24,702 nt of DNA from Flavobacterium psychrophilum (GCA_945861915.1 CAMAWK010000013.1:1-24702); one strand, 5' to 3'; positions 1 through 8,308 are shown, numbered from the stretch's first letter. Numbers and translations are program-made. Notes: generated by a model from the sequence alone, not told the origin.

Positions 1-168
1 ATATAGCAATTCTTTTTCTTCTGTGGGCGGAATATAATAACCAAAACATTTAGGCCAATCTGGACATCCCATTCCTGACCCAGTCATTCGAACCAATGCT
101 CCGGCAATTATAACTAAATACACCAGAACTAAAGCAATTTTTGCAGATGTTAGAAACTTCTTTTTCAT
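1..168 (-). CDS. ctaA: heme A synthase, N-terminal part (COX15/CtaA family)
   Basis: The first 56 residues of a protein that runs off the left edge of the window. It begins MKKKFLTSAKIALVLVYLVI, a charged start followed by a membrane helix, and continues with GALVRMTGSGMGCPDWPKC, the strongly conserved motif after the first helix of COX15/CtaA heme A synthases. These are inner-membrane enzymes that oxidise the methyl group of heme O to make heme A for aa3-type oxidases. The start codon abuts the stop codon of cca with no spacer, so the two are probably co-transcribed. The remaining helices and heme-ligand histidines lie outside the window. The motif is distinctive enough for a firm family call. 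Confidence 0.85.
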   Translation of the reverse strand, partial: MKKKFLTSAKIALVLVYLVIIAGALVRMTGSGMGCPDWPKCFGYYIPPTEEKELLY

Positions 169-1602
169 TTATTTTTTTACTTTAATTAACCCCATCTTCT
201 CTCCTTTTTTCAACACAAATTCATAAGCAGCTTGGTATTCGTTTGGAATTTCACCTTCTAAAATGGCTTCTTTTACTGCTTCTTTCAAAGTTCCAATTTC
301 GCGTGAAGGTTTCAAATTAAAGATTGTCATAATTTCTTCACCCGAAATAGGCGGTTGAAAATTTCTGACACTATCACGTTCCTCGACTTCGACAATTTTT
401 TGACGAACTAATTCAAAATTTTGATGGTATTTCTTGAATTTATTTGGATTTTTGGTAGTAATGTCTGCTTCGCACAACGTCATCAAACTTTCGACATCTT
501 CGCCAGCATCAAAAACTAATCGGCGAACTGCAGAATCGGTCACAATATCTTCAGATAAAACAATCGGACGCGAACTCATCATGACCATTTTTTGTACAAA
601 CTTCATTTTATGATTCAAAGGCATTCTTAATCGTTCGAAGATTTTTTTTACCATTTTTCCGCCCAAAAATTCGTGACCATGAAACGTCCATCCTTGTTTT
701 TTGTTGAATCGTTTAGTAGGTGCTTTGCCAATATCGTGTAATAAGGCAGACCAGCGCAACCAAACATCGTCTGTATTGGGACAAATGTTATCGACCACTT
801 CTAGCGTGTGATAAAAATTGTTTTTATGCGTTTGACCTTCGATTTCCTCTACATTATTCAAAGCTGTCAATTCGGGAAGTATAATATCTAAAAGTCCAAT
901 TTTATAAAGTAATAAAAATCCAACTGACGGTTTATCAGTCGAAAGTATTTTATTCAATTCTTCTACAATTCTCTCTCCTGAAATAATGTTAATTCTTTCC
1001 GCATTTTTTTGGATTGATTGCAACGAATTCTCTTCAATTTCAAAACCCAATTGATTGGCAAATCGAATTCCTCTTAACATTCGCAAGGGATCGTCAGAAA
1101 ATGTTATGTCTGGATCTAAAGGTGTTTTAATGATTTTGTGTTCCAAATCTTTCAATCCCCTAAATGGATCCGATAAATCACCAAAATTTTCTTTATTCAA
1201 AGATAAAGCCAACGCATTGATGGTAAAATCACGGCGATTTTGATCGTCTTCCAGAGTTCCGTTTTCTACAACTGGATTTCTACTTTCAAAATGATAAGAT
1301 TCTTTTCTGGCTCCAACAAACTCAATTTCTGTATCTTCAAAACGAAGCATAGCCGTTCCATAAGTCTTAAAAACTTGTACTTTTGGTTTTTTTGGAAGTA
1401 ATTCCGAAACTTTCAAAGCGAGTTCAATACCGCTTCCAACAGCAACAATATCAATATCTTTTTTAAAATCTCGATTTAAAAGTAAGTCACGTACAAAACC
1501 GCCAATCACATAACTATCAATTTGGAGTTCTTGTGAAGCTTGGGAAATAACTTCGAAAATTTTATTTTCTAAAGCTTCTTTATATGAAGTTTTAATTTTC
1601 AT
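169..1602 (-). CDS. cca: CCA-adding tRNA nucleotidyltransferase with HD domain
   Basis: A 477-residue class II tRNA nucleotidyltransferase, which adds or repairs the 3' CCA end of tRNAs. The N-terminal polymerase head has GGFVRDLL at residues 34-41, followed by the catalytic acid pair in DID (D49, D51). A region with [10 protein letters not shown] and [12 protein letters not shown] follows, typical of the neck and tRNA-binding segments. An HD domain with [11 protein letters not shown] (H289, D290) sits in the C-terminal half, as in many bacterial cca/pcnB family members annotated as HD-domain proteins. A pcnB-type poly(A) polymerase is the alternative within the family, but the length and HD domain favour cca. 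The gene is followed immediately by ctaA and is preceded by tsaC after a 59-bp gap, so a housekeeping operon is possible. Confidence 0.9.
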   Translation of the reverse strand: MKIKTSYKEALENKIFEVISQASQELQIDSYVIGGFVRDLLLNRDFKKDIDIVAVGSGIELALKVSELLPKKPKVQVFKTYGTAMLRFEDTEIEFVGARKESYHFESRNPVVENGTLEDDQNRRDFTINALALSLNKENFGDLSDPFRGLKDLEHKIIKTPLDPDITFSDDPLRMLRGIRFANQLGFEIEENSLQSIQKNAERINIISGERIVEELNKILSTDKPSVGFLLLYKIGLLDIILPELTALNNVEEIEGQTHKNNFYHTLEVVDNICPNTDDVWLRWSALLHDIGKAPTKRFNKKQGWTFHGHEFLGGKMVKKIFERLRMPLNHKMKFVQKMVMMSSRPIVLSEDIVTDSAVRRLVFDAGEDVESLMTLCEADITTKNPNKFKKYHQNFELVRQKIVEVEERDSVRNFQPPISGEEIMTIFNLKPSREIGTLKEAVKEAILEGEIPNEYQAAYEFVLKKGEKMGLIKVKK

Positions 1603-1661
1603 TTTAAAATGTTTAGAGTTTAAAGTTGCTCAACTGAAACCTAAAAACTGAATACAACAAA

Positions 1662-2222
1662 TTATTTTCTCAATACTTTAACCTGAGAATCGCTTGTCAA
1701 TTTTATTATTGTAGAAGGTTTTCCTCCAATTTTATCACGGTTCAAATTTACAACATAGTCCACTCCTTTTATGATTTCGGGACTAATATCTTTGAAGCCA
1801 ATAGGCGTTGGCTGACCAGAAATATTTGCCGAGGTAGAAACCAACGGTTTTTTCATCCGTTCCATTAGTTTGAAACAAAAAGGCTCTTTCACAACCCGAA
1901 TCCCTAAAGTATTATCTGACGCTATAATATTTGCAGCCACATTTCTAGGATTATCTAAAATAAGTGTGGTAGGTTTCTCAGATAAATCTATAATTTGCCA
2001 AGCTACTTCTGGGATTTCCTTGAAAACATTGTACATCATTTTCTCTCCGTTCATCAAGCAAATCATCGATTGAGTTTCGGCTCTTTGCTTGAGTTTGTAT
2101 ATTTTGGCAATAGCTTCAGGATTTGTTGCATCACAGCCAATTCCCCAAACAGTGTCGGTAGGATAAAGTATAATGCCTCCTTGCTGAATTATTTCGAAGG
2201 CGTTTTGGATTTCTTCTTGCAT
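1662..2222 (-). CDS. tsaC: threonylcarbamoyl-AMP synthase (YrdC/Sua5 family)
   Basis: A 186-residue YrdC-domain protein that makes L-threonylcarbamoyladenylate from threonine, bicarbonate and ATP, the first step of t6A37 modification of ANN-decoding tRNAs. Family marks are LYPTDTVWGIGCDA near residue 19, the KLKQR segment, and STSANISGQPTP in the second half. It is the short TsaC-like form, without the extra C-terminal Sua5 domain. The start is the ATG at 2222, about 30 bp downstream of a TAnnTTTG-type promoter box on this strand. It is followed by cca after 59 bp, so the two tRNA-maturation genes may be transcribed together. Confidence 0.9.
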   Translation of the reverse strand: MQEEIQNAFEIIQQGGIILYPTDTVWGIGCDATNPEAIAKIYKLKQRAETQSMICLMNGEKMMYNVFKEIPEVAWQIIDLSEKPTTLILDNPRNVAANIIASDNTLGIRVVKEPFCFKLMERMKKPLVSTSANISGQPTPIGFKDISPEIIKGVDYVVNLNRDKIGGKPSTIIKLTSDSQVKVLRK

Positions 2223-2253
2223 TATTTCAATTTATAAAAATCATTTTTTTTTG

Positions 2254-2261
2254 CAAAAATA
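2254..2261 (-). promoter_or_regulatory. possible promoter of tsaC
   Basis: The minus strand reads TATTTTTG, matching the Bacteroidota -7 element TAnnTTTG, about 32 bp before the tsaC start codon. I see no good TTG at the expected upstream distance, so this is a moderate call. Confidence 0.4.
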
Positions 2262-2366
2262 CAAATTAAATGAGCATCGATAAAATTTAGAAAAAAAGCA
2301 ATTTAGCACAATGTTCATTTTTTTTACAATAAACATTATTAGTTATTTGTAATAAAATTATTAAAA

Positions 2367-2407
2367 TTGATTCTTTTCTTAATTTTAATATATTTTTGTA
2401 AACGTTT
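2367..2407 (+). promoter_or_regulatory. promoter of the GT32/GT2 gene pair, with AAACGTTT element
   Basis: TTG at 2367-2369 is followed after 21 bp by TATTTTTG at 2391-2398, which fits the Bacteroidota promoter (TTG, TAnnTTTG). The bases after it read TAAACGTTT, including the palindrome AAACGTTT at 2400-2407 near the expected transcription start. The 13-mer TTTGTAAACGTTT at 2395-2407 recurs exactly at 5877-5889 before the kinase gene. Confidence 0.6.
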
Positions 2408-2448
2408 CCAAGCTTTATAAACAACACAGATTTAAATTGTTATAATAA

Positions 2449-3231
2449 ATGAATTTACCAATTATTCAATCGTTATGGATTGGAGATACTTTATCTTTAA
2501 ACGAACAACTTTGCATAACCTCTTTTTTATTTCATGGTCATGAATTTCATTTATATACCTACGGAACTATTAAAAATGTTCCTGATGGTACAATCATAAA
2601 AGACGCTAATCGGATTATACCTTCTGATAAAATTTTTAAATATAGAAAAGGAAGTTACGCAGGTTTTGCAGATTGGTTTAGATATAAGCTTTTGTTTGAA
2701 AAAGGCGGTTTTTGGGTAGATACAGATGTTATATGTATGAAACCTTTTCTATTTGATTCAAATATTATTTTTGGATTAGAAAGTAATAATAAAGCGAACA
2801 TTGCTGTTTTGTGTTTCCCGAAACAGCATGAAATATGTTCGTTTTTAATAGATTTTTGTGAAAACCCGAATAAAATTTTACCTTTTGATACTTTTAAAGA
2901 CAAAAAACGCAAAATAAAAAGACAAGTTTTAGGAAAAGGAATGGAGGACATGAAATGGGGAGAATCTGGACCAGTAGGATTTACAAGTACTTTGATCCAT
3001 TTTGACTTACTAAATTTAGCCAAACCTTTTACTTATTTTTATCCAATTTCAAATGACAATTGGCACAGCATTTATGACACAACATTAAGTAAAGATTTTA
3101 ATTTATTTCATGACACTTATGCCATTCATTTATGGAATGAAATGTCTAGAATTGAAAATTTTGATAAAAACCAACGCCAAGACAAAACGTCATTGATCGA
3201 AATTCTTAGAACAAAATATCTTGGAGAGTAA
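2449..3231 (+). CDS. GT32-like glycosyltransferase (capsular/LPS sugar transferase)
   Basis: A 260-residue protein of the glycosyltransferase 'DXD sugar-binding' type (GT32, Gly_transf_sug). The N-terminus IIQSLWIGDTLSLNEQLCI and the later segment FADWFRYKLLFEKGGFWVDT followed by DVIC carry the diagnostic features: the conserved Arg-Tyr before a glycine-rich turn, and the DTD metal/nucleotide-sugar motif. No signal peptide or membrane helix is visible, so it should act on the cytoplasmic face of the inner membrane, transferring a hexose to a growing glycan. Its stop codon is separated by one base from the next ATG, so it forms a tight two-gene operon with the following GT2 gene. The sugar donor and acceptor cannot be read from the sequence. 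Confidence 0.8.
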   Translation: MNLPIIQSLWIGDTLSLNEQLCITSFLFHGHEFHLYTYGTIKNVPDGTIIKDANRIIPSDKIFKYRKGSYAGFADWFRYKLLFEKGGFWVDTDVICMKPFLFDSNIIFGLESNNKANIAVLCFPKQHEICSFLIDFCENPNKILPFDTFKDKKRKIKRQVLGKGMEDMKWGESGPVGFTSTLIHFDLLNLAKPFTYFYPISNDNWHSIYDTTLSKDFNLFHDTYAIHLWNEMSRIENFDKNQRQDKTSLIEILRTKYLGE

Positions 3232-3232
3232 T

Positions 3233-4105
3233 ATGAATAGTGCAAAAATCTCTATTATAATTCCTTGTTACAATCAAGGTCATTTTTTGAATGACACTCT
3301 CCATTCTGTTTATGATCAAAGTTACTCCAGTTGGGAATGCATTATTATTAACGATGGCTCTACTGATAATACCGATAAAATTGCCAATGAATGGGCAATT
3401 AAAGATTCAAGATTCAAGTGTTTTTATAAAAAAAATGGTGGTTTAAGTACTGCTCGAAATGCAGGTTTAGAAAAAATGCAGGGCGAATATGTTTTATTTT
3501 TGGATTCTGACGATTGCATTCATAAAGATAAAATATCAAAAAGCATAAACTTATTAATTAATCAAAAATTAGACATTTTAATAACTGATTTTAAGATGTT
3601 TAAAAAAGATAGTGCAAAGCTAAAACCCGCATTTTGCAATTTATCTGAACAAGAATTTTCTTTTGAAAACATTCTTTTAAATTGGGATACAAAATTTAAT
3701 TTTCCGCCACATTGCTGCGTATTTTCTTCTCATCTATTTCAAAATTTACAATTTAATGAGCGTTTAAAAGCAAAAGAAGATTGGTTTATGTGGATTGAAA
3801 TATTTATACAAAAACCAAAAGTAGAATTCTTAAATGAAGCGCTAGCTTTTTATCGAAAAAATCCAAAAAGCATGACAAAAAACCGGAACCACATGAATAA
3901 AAACACTAGTTTGGCCTATTTGGAAATTCTTTCAATTATTGATGACAACTATAAATCTTTATTTATTTCTAAAATAATAAATGACAATAACAGAACCAAA
4001 GAATCTTATTTTAAAAAATATATAAAATACAAAAAGCTTTCTTTTACTTTAATGCTAATTGTTAGTATATTAACCGTAGTTATGATATTTTTATGCTTAA
4101 AGTAG
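3233..4105 (+). CDS. family 2 glycosyltransferase with C-terminal membrane helix
   Basis: A GT-A fold family 2 glycosyltransferase of 290 residues. It shows IIIPCYNQGHFLNDTLHSVY at the N-terminus, then IIINDGSTDNT and the donor-binding LFLDSDD, the standard order of GT2 motifs. The last 25 residues (FTLMLIVSILTVVMIFLCLK end) form a hydrophobic helix that could anchor it to the membrane. I chose the ATG at 3233, one base after the previous stop. A TTG at 3221 in the same frame would overlap the upstream gene by 11 bp and is less likely. Its 3' end overlaps the convergent GT2 gene by nine bases, leaving no room for a terminator between them. Sugar specificity is unknown. Confidence 0.85.
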   Translation: MNSAKISIIIPCYNQGHFLNDTLHSVYDQSYSSWECIIINDGSTDNTDKIANEWAIKDSRFKCFYKKNGGLSTARNAGLEKMQGEYVLFLDSDDCIHKDKISKSINLLINQKLDILITDFKMFKKDSAKLKPAFCNLSEQEFSFENILLNWDTKFNFPPHCCVFSSHLFQNLQFNERLKAKEDWFMWIEIFIQKPKVEFLNEALAFYRKNPKSMTKNRNHMNKNTSLAYLEILSIIDDNYKSLFISKIINDNNRTKESYFKKYIKYKKLSFTLMLIVSILTVVMIFLCLK

Positions 4106-5026
4106 CTTAATCTGTTGTTTCGTTTTCAATGACTTTGATATGGGTGCTCCAGCCAAAAGTAGAAAAAATAACGACCAATGTTTGGGCTTAAAAATACTAC
4201 TAAAAAAATAGCGTACAATTAGAAAAAACAGCACAATCTTATGTCCAAAATAACCATAATGCTTTCTAATAATATAGAGCAATGATACTTTTAATTCTTT
4301 TTTAATAGCTATTGATCGCTGCTCTGTACTGGCTCCATGAAAATGAACAAATTCCGCTTCGGGAATTAAATAGGCAAATTTAGATTGATTAACTAATCGT
4401 TTACACAAATCCGTTTCTTCATAGTACAAAAAAATATTCGAGTCAAAACCGCCAATTTCAAAGAAATCTTTTGCTCGAACAAACATAAAACTTCCTGGAA
4501 TAAAATTAACTCGAACTGGCTTGTTGTAGTGTTTTTTTCTTTTAGGATATTTTTTGGGATTGATTATTTCTAAGAAACTTCGCCCTAATATTTCTCTTGC
4601 TGGGGAAGCAAAATGATCCAGCGAAATCATAAAATCACCATTGGTTTTATAAGCTTGAGCTCCAGCGATTCCAATTTCGGAATTGATTTCTAAGGTGTTT
4701 TTTAGTATCGATAAACAATCGTTTTTAAACAAAGTATCATTATTTACAAAAGCAAGATAGTTGGAGTTAGAATATTGAACACCAAACATATTTCCGGCTC
4801 CAAAACCAGTATTTATAACGCTTCGATGTAATTGAAGATTAGGTAAATTCAATTCATCACAAAAAAATTTCAACTTTAAATAATCTTCTTTTTCCGAACA
4901 ATTATCGGTGATGATAATTTGATAATTAAGATCTTTATCTGTTTTCTCGATTATAGAACGAATACAATTGATGCTGTGTTCGCTCGAATTGTAGTTGATT
5001 AAAATTACGGCTATATCAAACATCAT
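4097..5026 (-). CDS. family 2 glycosyltransferase, rhamnosyltransferase-like
   Basis: A 309-residue GT2 protein with AVILINYNSSEHSINCIRSI at the N-terminus and the acidic motif VNNDT in the middle. A later conserved block, FIPGSFMFVRAKDFFEIGGF, is followed by LYYEETDLCKR. This order and wording match the WbbL-like rhamnosyltransferase branch of GT2, used in O-antigen and capsule assembly. A hydrophobic stretch (IVLFFLIVRYFF) near the C-terminus may contact the membrane. Its start overlaps the stop of the upstream GT2 gene by four bases (ATGA), which is a sign of translational coupling. The rhamnose assignment is an inference from resemblance and could be another deoxyhexose. Confidence 0.85.
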   Translation of the reverse strand: MMFDIAVILINYNSSEHSINCIRSIIEKTDKDLNYQIIITDNCSEKEDYLKLKFFCDELNLPNLQLHRSVINTGFGAGNMFGVQYSNSNYLAFVNNDTLFKNDCLSILKNTLEINSEIGIAGAQAYKTNGDFMISLDHFASPAREILGRSFLEIINPKKYPKRKKHYNKPVRVNFIPGSFMFVRAKDFFEIGGFDSNIFLYYEETDLCKRLVNQSKFAYLIPEAEFVHFHGASTEQRSIAIKKELKVSLLYIIRKHYGYFGHKIVLFFLIVRYFFSSIFKPKHWSLFFLLLAGAPISKSLKTKQQIKLL

Positions 5027-5817
5027 AAGTATTGATTGATTCCTTTTTCAATAAAAGTAAGTTTCTTTTTGGTTGTTTCTTTTTCAATTTCATCATTGAT
5101 GGCAAAATGACTTTTCGATTGTTCTTTGTGGTAAATGTGATAGGCAATTCCAGCAAATTTTAATCTTTTCCCTTTAATCCCAATATTGTGTAATCGCTGA
5201 ATCATTTCAGAATCGTCAATTCCCCACCCTACTAATGACTCATTAAAACCATTAACTTTTATAAAATCTTCTTTCCAAAAAGACATGTTACAACCTCGCA
5301 GTTTTTTGGAACGTTGGTCAACGCTTTTGGCAAAATTCATAAGAAAAGGAATCCGTATAGTTCTCCCTCTTTTTTTAATATCTTTTGAAAAAAAATTAAA
5401 ATGGATGATTTTCTTTGCAAATAATTTAGGTAGTAATTTTTCTTGAATGTTGACACGCGAACCAAATAAATAATATCCTTTTTTAGCAAACGATAAATGA
5501 TCCTCTATAAAATGTTTGTTCATGATAATATCACCATCAATTTCAACGATATAGTCAAAATTTGCTCTGGCAATAGCCTGATTCATGATACTTGGTTTTC
5601 TATTTTTAATATCTTGATGCCAAATATGAATCAATGGAACTGGAAATTCTTTTTGAAAAGATGCTATCAATTGTTTTGTATCGTCTCTTGATCCATCGTC
5701 AGCAATGATAACTTCGTTGGGTAAAACCGATTGATTCATTGTACTTAAAAGCAGTAATTCTAATGCTTCTGGCCAGTTATAAGTTGGTGTAACTAATGTA
5801 CATCTTGGATAAGACAT
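5023..5817 (-). CDS. family 2 glycosyltransferase with galactosyltransferase-type C-terminal region
   Basis: A 264-residue GT2 protein. The N-terminal half has TLVTPTYNWPEALELLLLST and IIADDGSRDDT, then the metal-binding EIDGDIIM. The second half has LRGCNMSFWKEDFIKVNGFN followed by GWGIDDSEMIQRL, which is the acceptor-side signature of the GT7 C-terminal (galactosyltransferase-like) domain often fused to GT2 in bacterial LPS enzymes. It is the first gene of a two-gene minus-strand unit with the rhamnosyltransferase-like gene, overlapping it by four bases. It diverges from the kinase gene across an 86-bp gap. The transferred sugar cannot be stated with confidence. Confidence 0.85.
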   Translation of the reverse strand: MSYPRCTLVTPTYNWPEALELLLLSTMNQSVLPNEVIIADDGSRDDTKQLIASFQKEFPVPLIHIWHQDIKNRKPSIMNQAIARANFDYIVEIDGDIIMNKHFIEDHLSFAKKGYYLFGSRVNIQEKLLPKLFAKKIIHFNFFSKDIKKRGRTIRIPFLMNFAKSVDQRSKKLRGCNMSFWKEDFIKVNGFNESLVGWGIDDSEMIQRLHNIGIKGKRLKFAGIAYHIYHKEQSKSHFAINDEIEKETTKKKLTFIEKGINQYL

Positions 5818-5850
5818 GAAATAAAATTTGGGTAAAAATACATTAAAAAT

Positions 5851-5890
5851 TTGAAGTCTGATAAGCGATACTTACATTTGTAAACGTTTA
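5851..5890 (+). promoter_or_regulatory. promoter of the LPS kinase gene, with TAAACGTTTA palindrome
   Basis: TTG at 5851-5853 is followed after 19 bp by TACATTTG at 5873-5880, a good Bacteroidota promoter. It runs straight into the perfect 10-bp palindrome TAAACGTTTA (5881-5890), where transcription would start. CATTTGTAAA occurs at 5875-5884 and the 13-mer TTTGTAAACGTTT at 5877-5889, both shared with other promoters of the cluster. Confidence 0.6.
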
Positions 5891-5903
5891 ACTTTCGTAT
5901 TTG

Positions 5904-6671
5904 ATGAAATATAGTATCACTCCATTTTTTGAAATTGTACAAAAAAAAATTATTTATATAATAGATAATTTCAACAACACAGGAATTCTATTTGACAATG
6001 GAAAAAGAAATAAGATTAAACTTTTTGAATTAGAAGGCAATACCGTTAATGTAAAATCCTTTAAAATTCCGAATCTAATCAATAAAGTAGTTTACAAATA
6101 TTATAGAAAATCTAAAGCTCGACGCTCTTTTGAATTTGCCACAATCTTATTAGAAAAAGGAATTGGAACACCACAACCCATTGCTTATTTTGAGAATTAT
6201 GATTTTATTGGGCTTAAGGATAGTTATTATGTGAGCGAACATCTTCCATGCGATTTGACATTTAGAGAATTAGTTGAAATTTCAAACTTCCCAAATCTCG
6301 ACACCATTTTAAGACAGTTTACCCAATTTTCTTTTAATTTACATCAAAACGGAGTAGAATTTTTAGACCATTCGCCTGGAAATACTTTAATCAAAAAAAG
6401 AGAATACGGAGATTATGATTTCTTTTTAGTTGATTTAAACAGAATGCATTTTCATGAAACTATGGATTTTGAATGCCGAATGAAAAATTTAAGTCATTTG
6501 ACACCCATAAAAGAAATGGTGGTAATTATGAGTAATGAATATGCTAAATTGTACACTGATTTTAGTGAAGAGGTTATTTTTGAAAAAATGTGGTTCTACA
6601 CGTCTAAATTTCAGGAGCGTTATGCCCGAAAAAGACTTTTGAAAAAGAGATTGAAATTTTGGAAATCTTAA
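5904..6671 (+). CDS. lipopolysaccharide kinase, Kdo/WaaP family
   Basis: A 255-residue protein with the fold marks of the Kdo/WaaP (KdkA-like) kinases, small protein-kinase-like enzymes that phosphorylate inner-core sugars of LPS. A candidate nucleotide-binding lysine lies near residue 51-54 (VKSFKIP), with a partner glutamate near E77 in RRSFEFA. The catalytic loop is FLDHSPGNTL (D155, N160) and the metal-binding aspartate is D177 in FLVDLNR. The start is ATG at 5904. A TTG one codon upstream is less likely. Position among core-type glycosyltransferases supports a Kdo or heptose kinase role, and acceptor identity is inference. The stop overlaps that of the convergent GT2 gene within a shared TTAA. 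Confidence 0.75.
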   Translation: MKYSITPFFEIVQKKIIYIIDNFNNTGILFDNGKRNKIKLFELEGNTVNVKSFKIPNLINKVVYKYYRKSKARRSFEFATILLEKGIGTPQPIAYFENYDFIGLKDSYYVSEHLPCDLTFRELVEISNFPNLDTILRQFTQFSFNLHQNGVEFLDHSPGNTLIKKREYGDYDFFLVDLNRMHFHETMDFECRMKNLSHLTPIKEMVVIMSNEYAKLYTDFSEEVIFEKMWFYTSKFQERYARKRLLKKRLKFWKS

Positions 6672-7432
6672 GATTTCATTTTTTTTAATTCCTGAAAACG
6701 TACAAATACGCTTAATGCATTGAGATAGCAAATTATAATCCCTTTTTTTCCGTCTAGAATACCCAATCGTATCAAATAACTATGGAAAAATTTATAGGCA
6801 GGTTTTACTATAAAATGAAAAGCATTCGGTTTAATTCCTTTTAAAAATAATTCTTTTGCCTTTAATTGACCATAATAAATCATTTTTTGCTTGTAAGATT
6901 CATAATCAGTATAAGAATAATGAATGAGTTTACTCGCTAGTTTTCCGACAGAACCATCAATGGTTAATTTTTCATGAACTAATTTATTACTAATATATTT
7001 TGCTTTTCCTTTTCTAAAAAGTTTAATATTTTTATCTGTTTGCCATCCACTAAAACGTAGGTGTTTTCCCTGAAACATGAATTTCCTATACAAATAAAAA
7101 GCCATATTGACCGATTCGTTATTTACGGTTTCAACAATTTCAGTTTTTAGATTTTTTGAAACTCTTTCATCAGCATCAATAAAAAGTATCCATTCATGTT
7201 GAGCATATTCAAGAGCGAGATTTCTTTGAGAAGTATAGTTTTCAAACTTATTTAGAACAAATTTCACCTTTGGATATTTTTTAATAATATCGATAGTTTT
7301 ATCGGTGCTATATGAGTCTACAATGATTAATTCGTCAACAAAATCTAAATTAAGAATAACTTCTTCAATATTTTTCTCTTCATTAAAAGTTATTACCAAA
7401 CCAGTAATTTTGTTTTTTGTAGGTTGATTCAT
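6668..7432 (-). CDS. WaaE/KdtX-like family 2 glycosyltransferase
   Basis: A 254-residue GT2 protein of the LPS core WaaE/KdtX type. It has GLVITFNEEKNIEEVI, then ELIIVDSYSTDKTIDII, a segment YTSQRNLALEYAQHEWILFI and the metal site FIDADERVS. The block FRKGKAKYISNKLVHEKL is also typical of this subfamily (beta-1,4-glucosyl or similar transferases acting on heptose). It lacks a signal peptide and should work on the cytoplasmic face of the membrane. Its downstream end meets the kinase gene tail to tail, the two stops sharing TTAA at 6668-6671. It diverges from a second WaaE-like gene at 7556. The exact linkage is not decidable from sequence. Confidence 0.85.
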   Translation of the reverse strand: MNQPTKNKITGLVITFNEEKNIEEVILNLDFVDELIIVDSYSTDKTIDIIKKYPKVKFVLNKFENYTSQRNLALEYAQHEWILFIDADERVSKNLKTEIVETVNNESVNMAFYLYRKFMFQGKHLRFSGWQTDKNIKLFRKGKAKYISNKLVHEKLTIDGSVGKLASKLIHYSYTDYESYKQKMIYYGQLKAKELFLKGIKPNAFHFIVKPAYKFFHSYLIRLGILDGKKGIIICYLNALSVFVRFQELKKMKS

Positions 7433-7457
7433 TAAATGTCTAAATAATTTTTAAATA

Positions 7458-7465
7458 CAAAAGTA
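7458..7465 (-). promoter_or_regulatory. possible promoter of the 6668-7432 glycosyltransferase
   Basis: The minus strand reads TACTTTTG, matching TAnnTTTG, 26 bp before the start codon. The nearest TTG is only 14 bp upstream, closer than usual, so confidence is limited. Confidence 0.35.
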
Positions 7466-7512
7466 TAAATATAGAAATCCAATTTGGTTTGTTTTCTGTT
7501 TTTTCATAATAT

Positions 7513-7556
7513 TTTACAAATGAAGTTTACATTTGTAAAAAAAAAACATTTGTAAA
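7513..7556 (+). repeat. three CATTTGTAAA elements at 17-bp steps
   Basis: TTTACAAATG at 7513-7522 is the reverse complement of CATTTGTAAA at 7530-7539, and a further direct copy lies at 7547-7556, touching the start codon of the next gene. Each unit begins exactly 17 bp after the previous one. The first two form a perfect 10-bp inverted repeat with a 7-bp spacer. The same 10-mer lies at 5875-5884 before the kinase gene. Confidence 0.7.
7528..7535 (+). promoter_or_regulatory. probable -7 box of the 7556 glycosyltransferase gene
   Basis: TACATTTG matches TAnnTTTG and lies 20 bp before the ATG at 7556, giving a very short leader. No TTG is found at the usual upstream spacing. The box is embedded in the second CATTTGTAAA unit. 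Confidence 0.45.
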
Positions 7557-8308
7557 TGGGCATTAGTGGATTAATTATCACGTATAATGAAGAGCAAAAT
7601 ATAGCAAAATGCATTGATGCTCTTTTTGAAGTTTGCGATGAAGTAATTGTTGTAGACTCCAACAGCATTGATAACACTGTAAAAATCGCCACCGACAAAG
7701 GGGCTAAAGTTGTCACACAATCTTTTTTGGGTGATGGACCTCAAAGAACTTTTGGAATTCCTTATTGCAAAAATGAATGGATATTGAATTTAGATGCTGA
7801 TGAATTTTTAGACAAAGATTCAATAGTTTTTATGAAAAATAAATCTTTTGCAACCGACTATTATGATGCTTATAGTTTTCGAGTAAAAAACTTCCTTCAG
7901 GATAAAGTGATTGATTTTGCTGGTTGGTATCCAGATTACAAAATTCGTTTCTTTAATAAAAATTCAGCTTCACCATCAGACGATAAAGTACATCAAAAAA
8001 TTATTGCCACAAATATCAAAAAGTTAAAAACTCATATTTTACATTACGGTAGTCATTCTTTTTTTCAGATTATTGCTAAAAAAAATCAATATGCACAATG
8101 GAATGCTGAACAATTGTATGATGCTGGTAAAAGAGTAAATTGGACTAAACCCATACTGAATGGTTTGGTCTCTTTTATTCGTTGTTATTTCTTTAAAAAA
8201 GGAATTATTAATGGAATCGATGGATTAACAATCTCGCTAACACAGGCTTATTTTTCTTACATAAAATATGCCAATTTACTTCAAATTCAAAAAGAAAGAA
8301 AAAATTAA
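7556..8308 (+). CDS. WaaE-like family 2 glycosyltransferase (second copy)
   Basis: A 250-residue GT2 protein of the same WaaE/KdtX-like branch as the minus-strand gene just upstream. Matching motifs are SGLIITYNEEQNIAKCIDAL, EVIVVDSNSIDNT, a segment GPQRTFGIPYCKNEWILNL, and the metal site NLDADEFLD. WYPDYKIRFFNK and DDKVHQKI correspond to the second conserved half. The two are clearly related but diverged, so they probably add different sugars or act on different acceptors. The ATG at 7556 is the only sensible start. The 3' end meets the convergent GT4 gene, with the stop codons sharing TTAA at 8305-8308. Confidence 0.85.
   Translation: MGISGLIITYNEEQNIAKCIDALFEVCDEVIVVDSNSIDNTVKIATDKGAKVVTQSFLGDGPQRTFGIPYCKNEWILNLDADEFLDKDSIVFMKNKSFATDYYDAYSFRVKNFLQDKVIDFAGWYPDYKIRFFNKNSASPSDDKVHQKIIATNIKKLKTHILHYGSHSFFQIIAKKNQYAQWNAEQLYDAGKRVNWTKPILNGLVSFIRCYFFKKGIINGIDGLTISLTQAYFSYIKYANLLQIQKERKN

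Noticed and set aside
1055..1243. Plus-strand frames opposite cca, tsaC, the glycosyltransferases and menE
   Set aside because: They lie wholly antisense to well-supported genes and show no domain or start signals.
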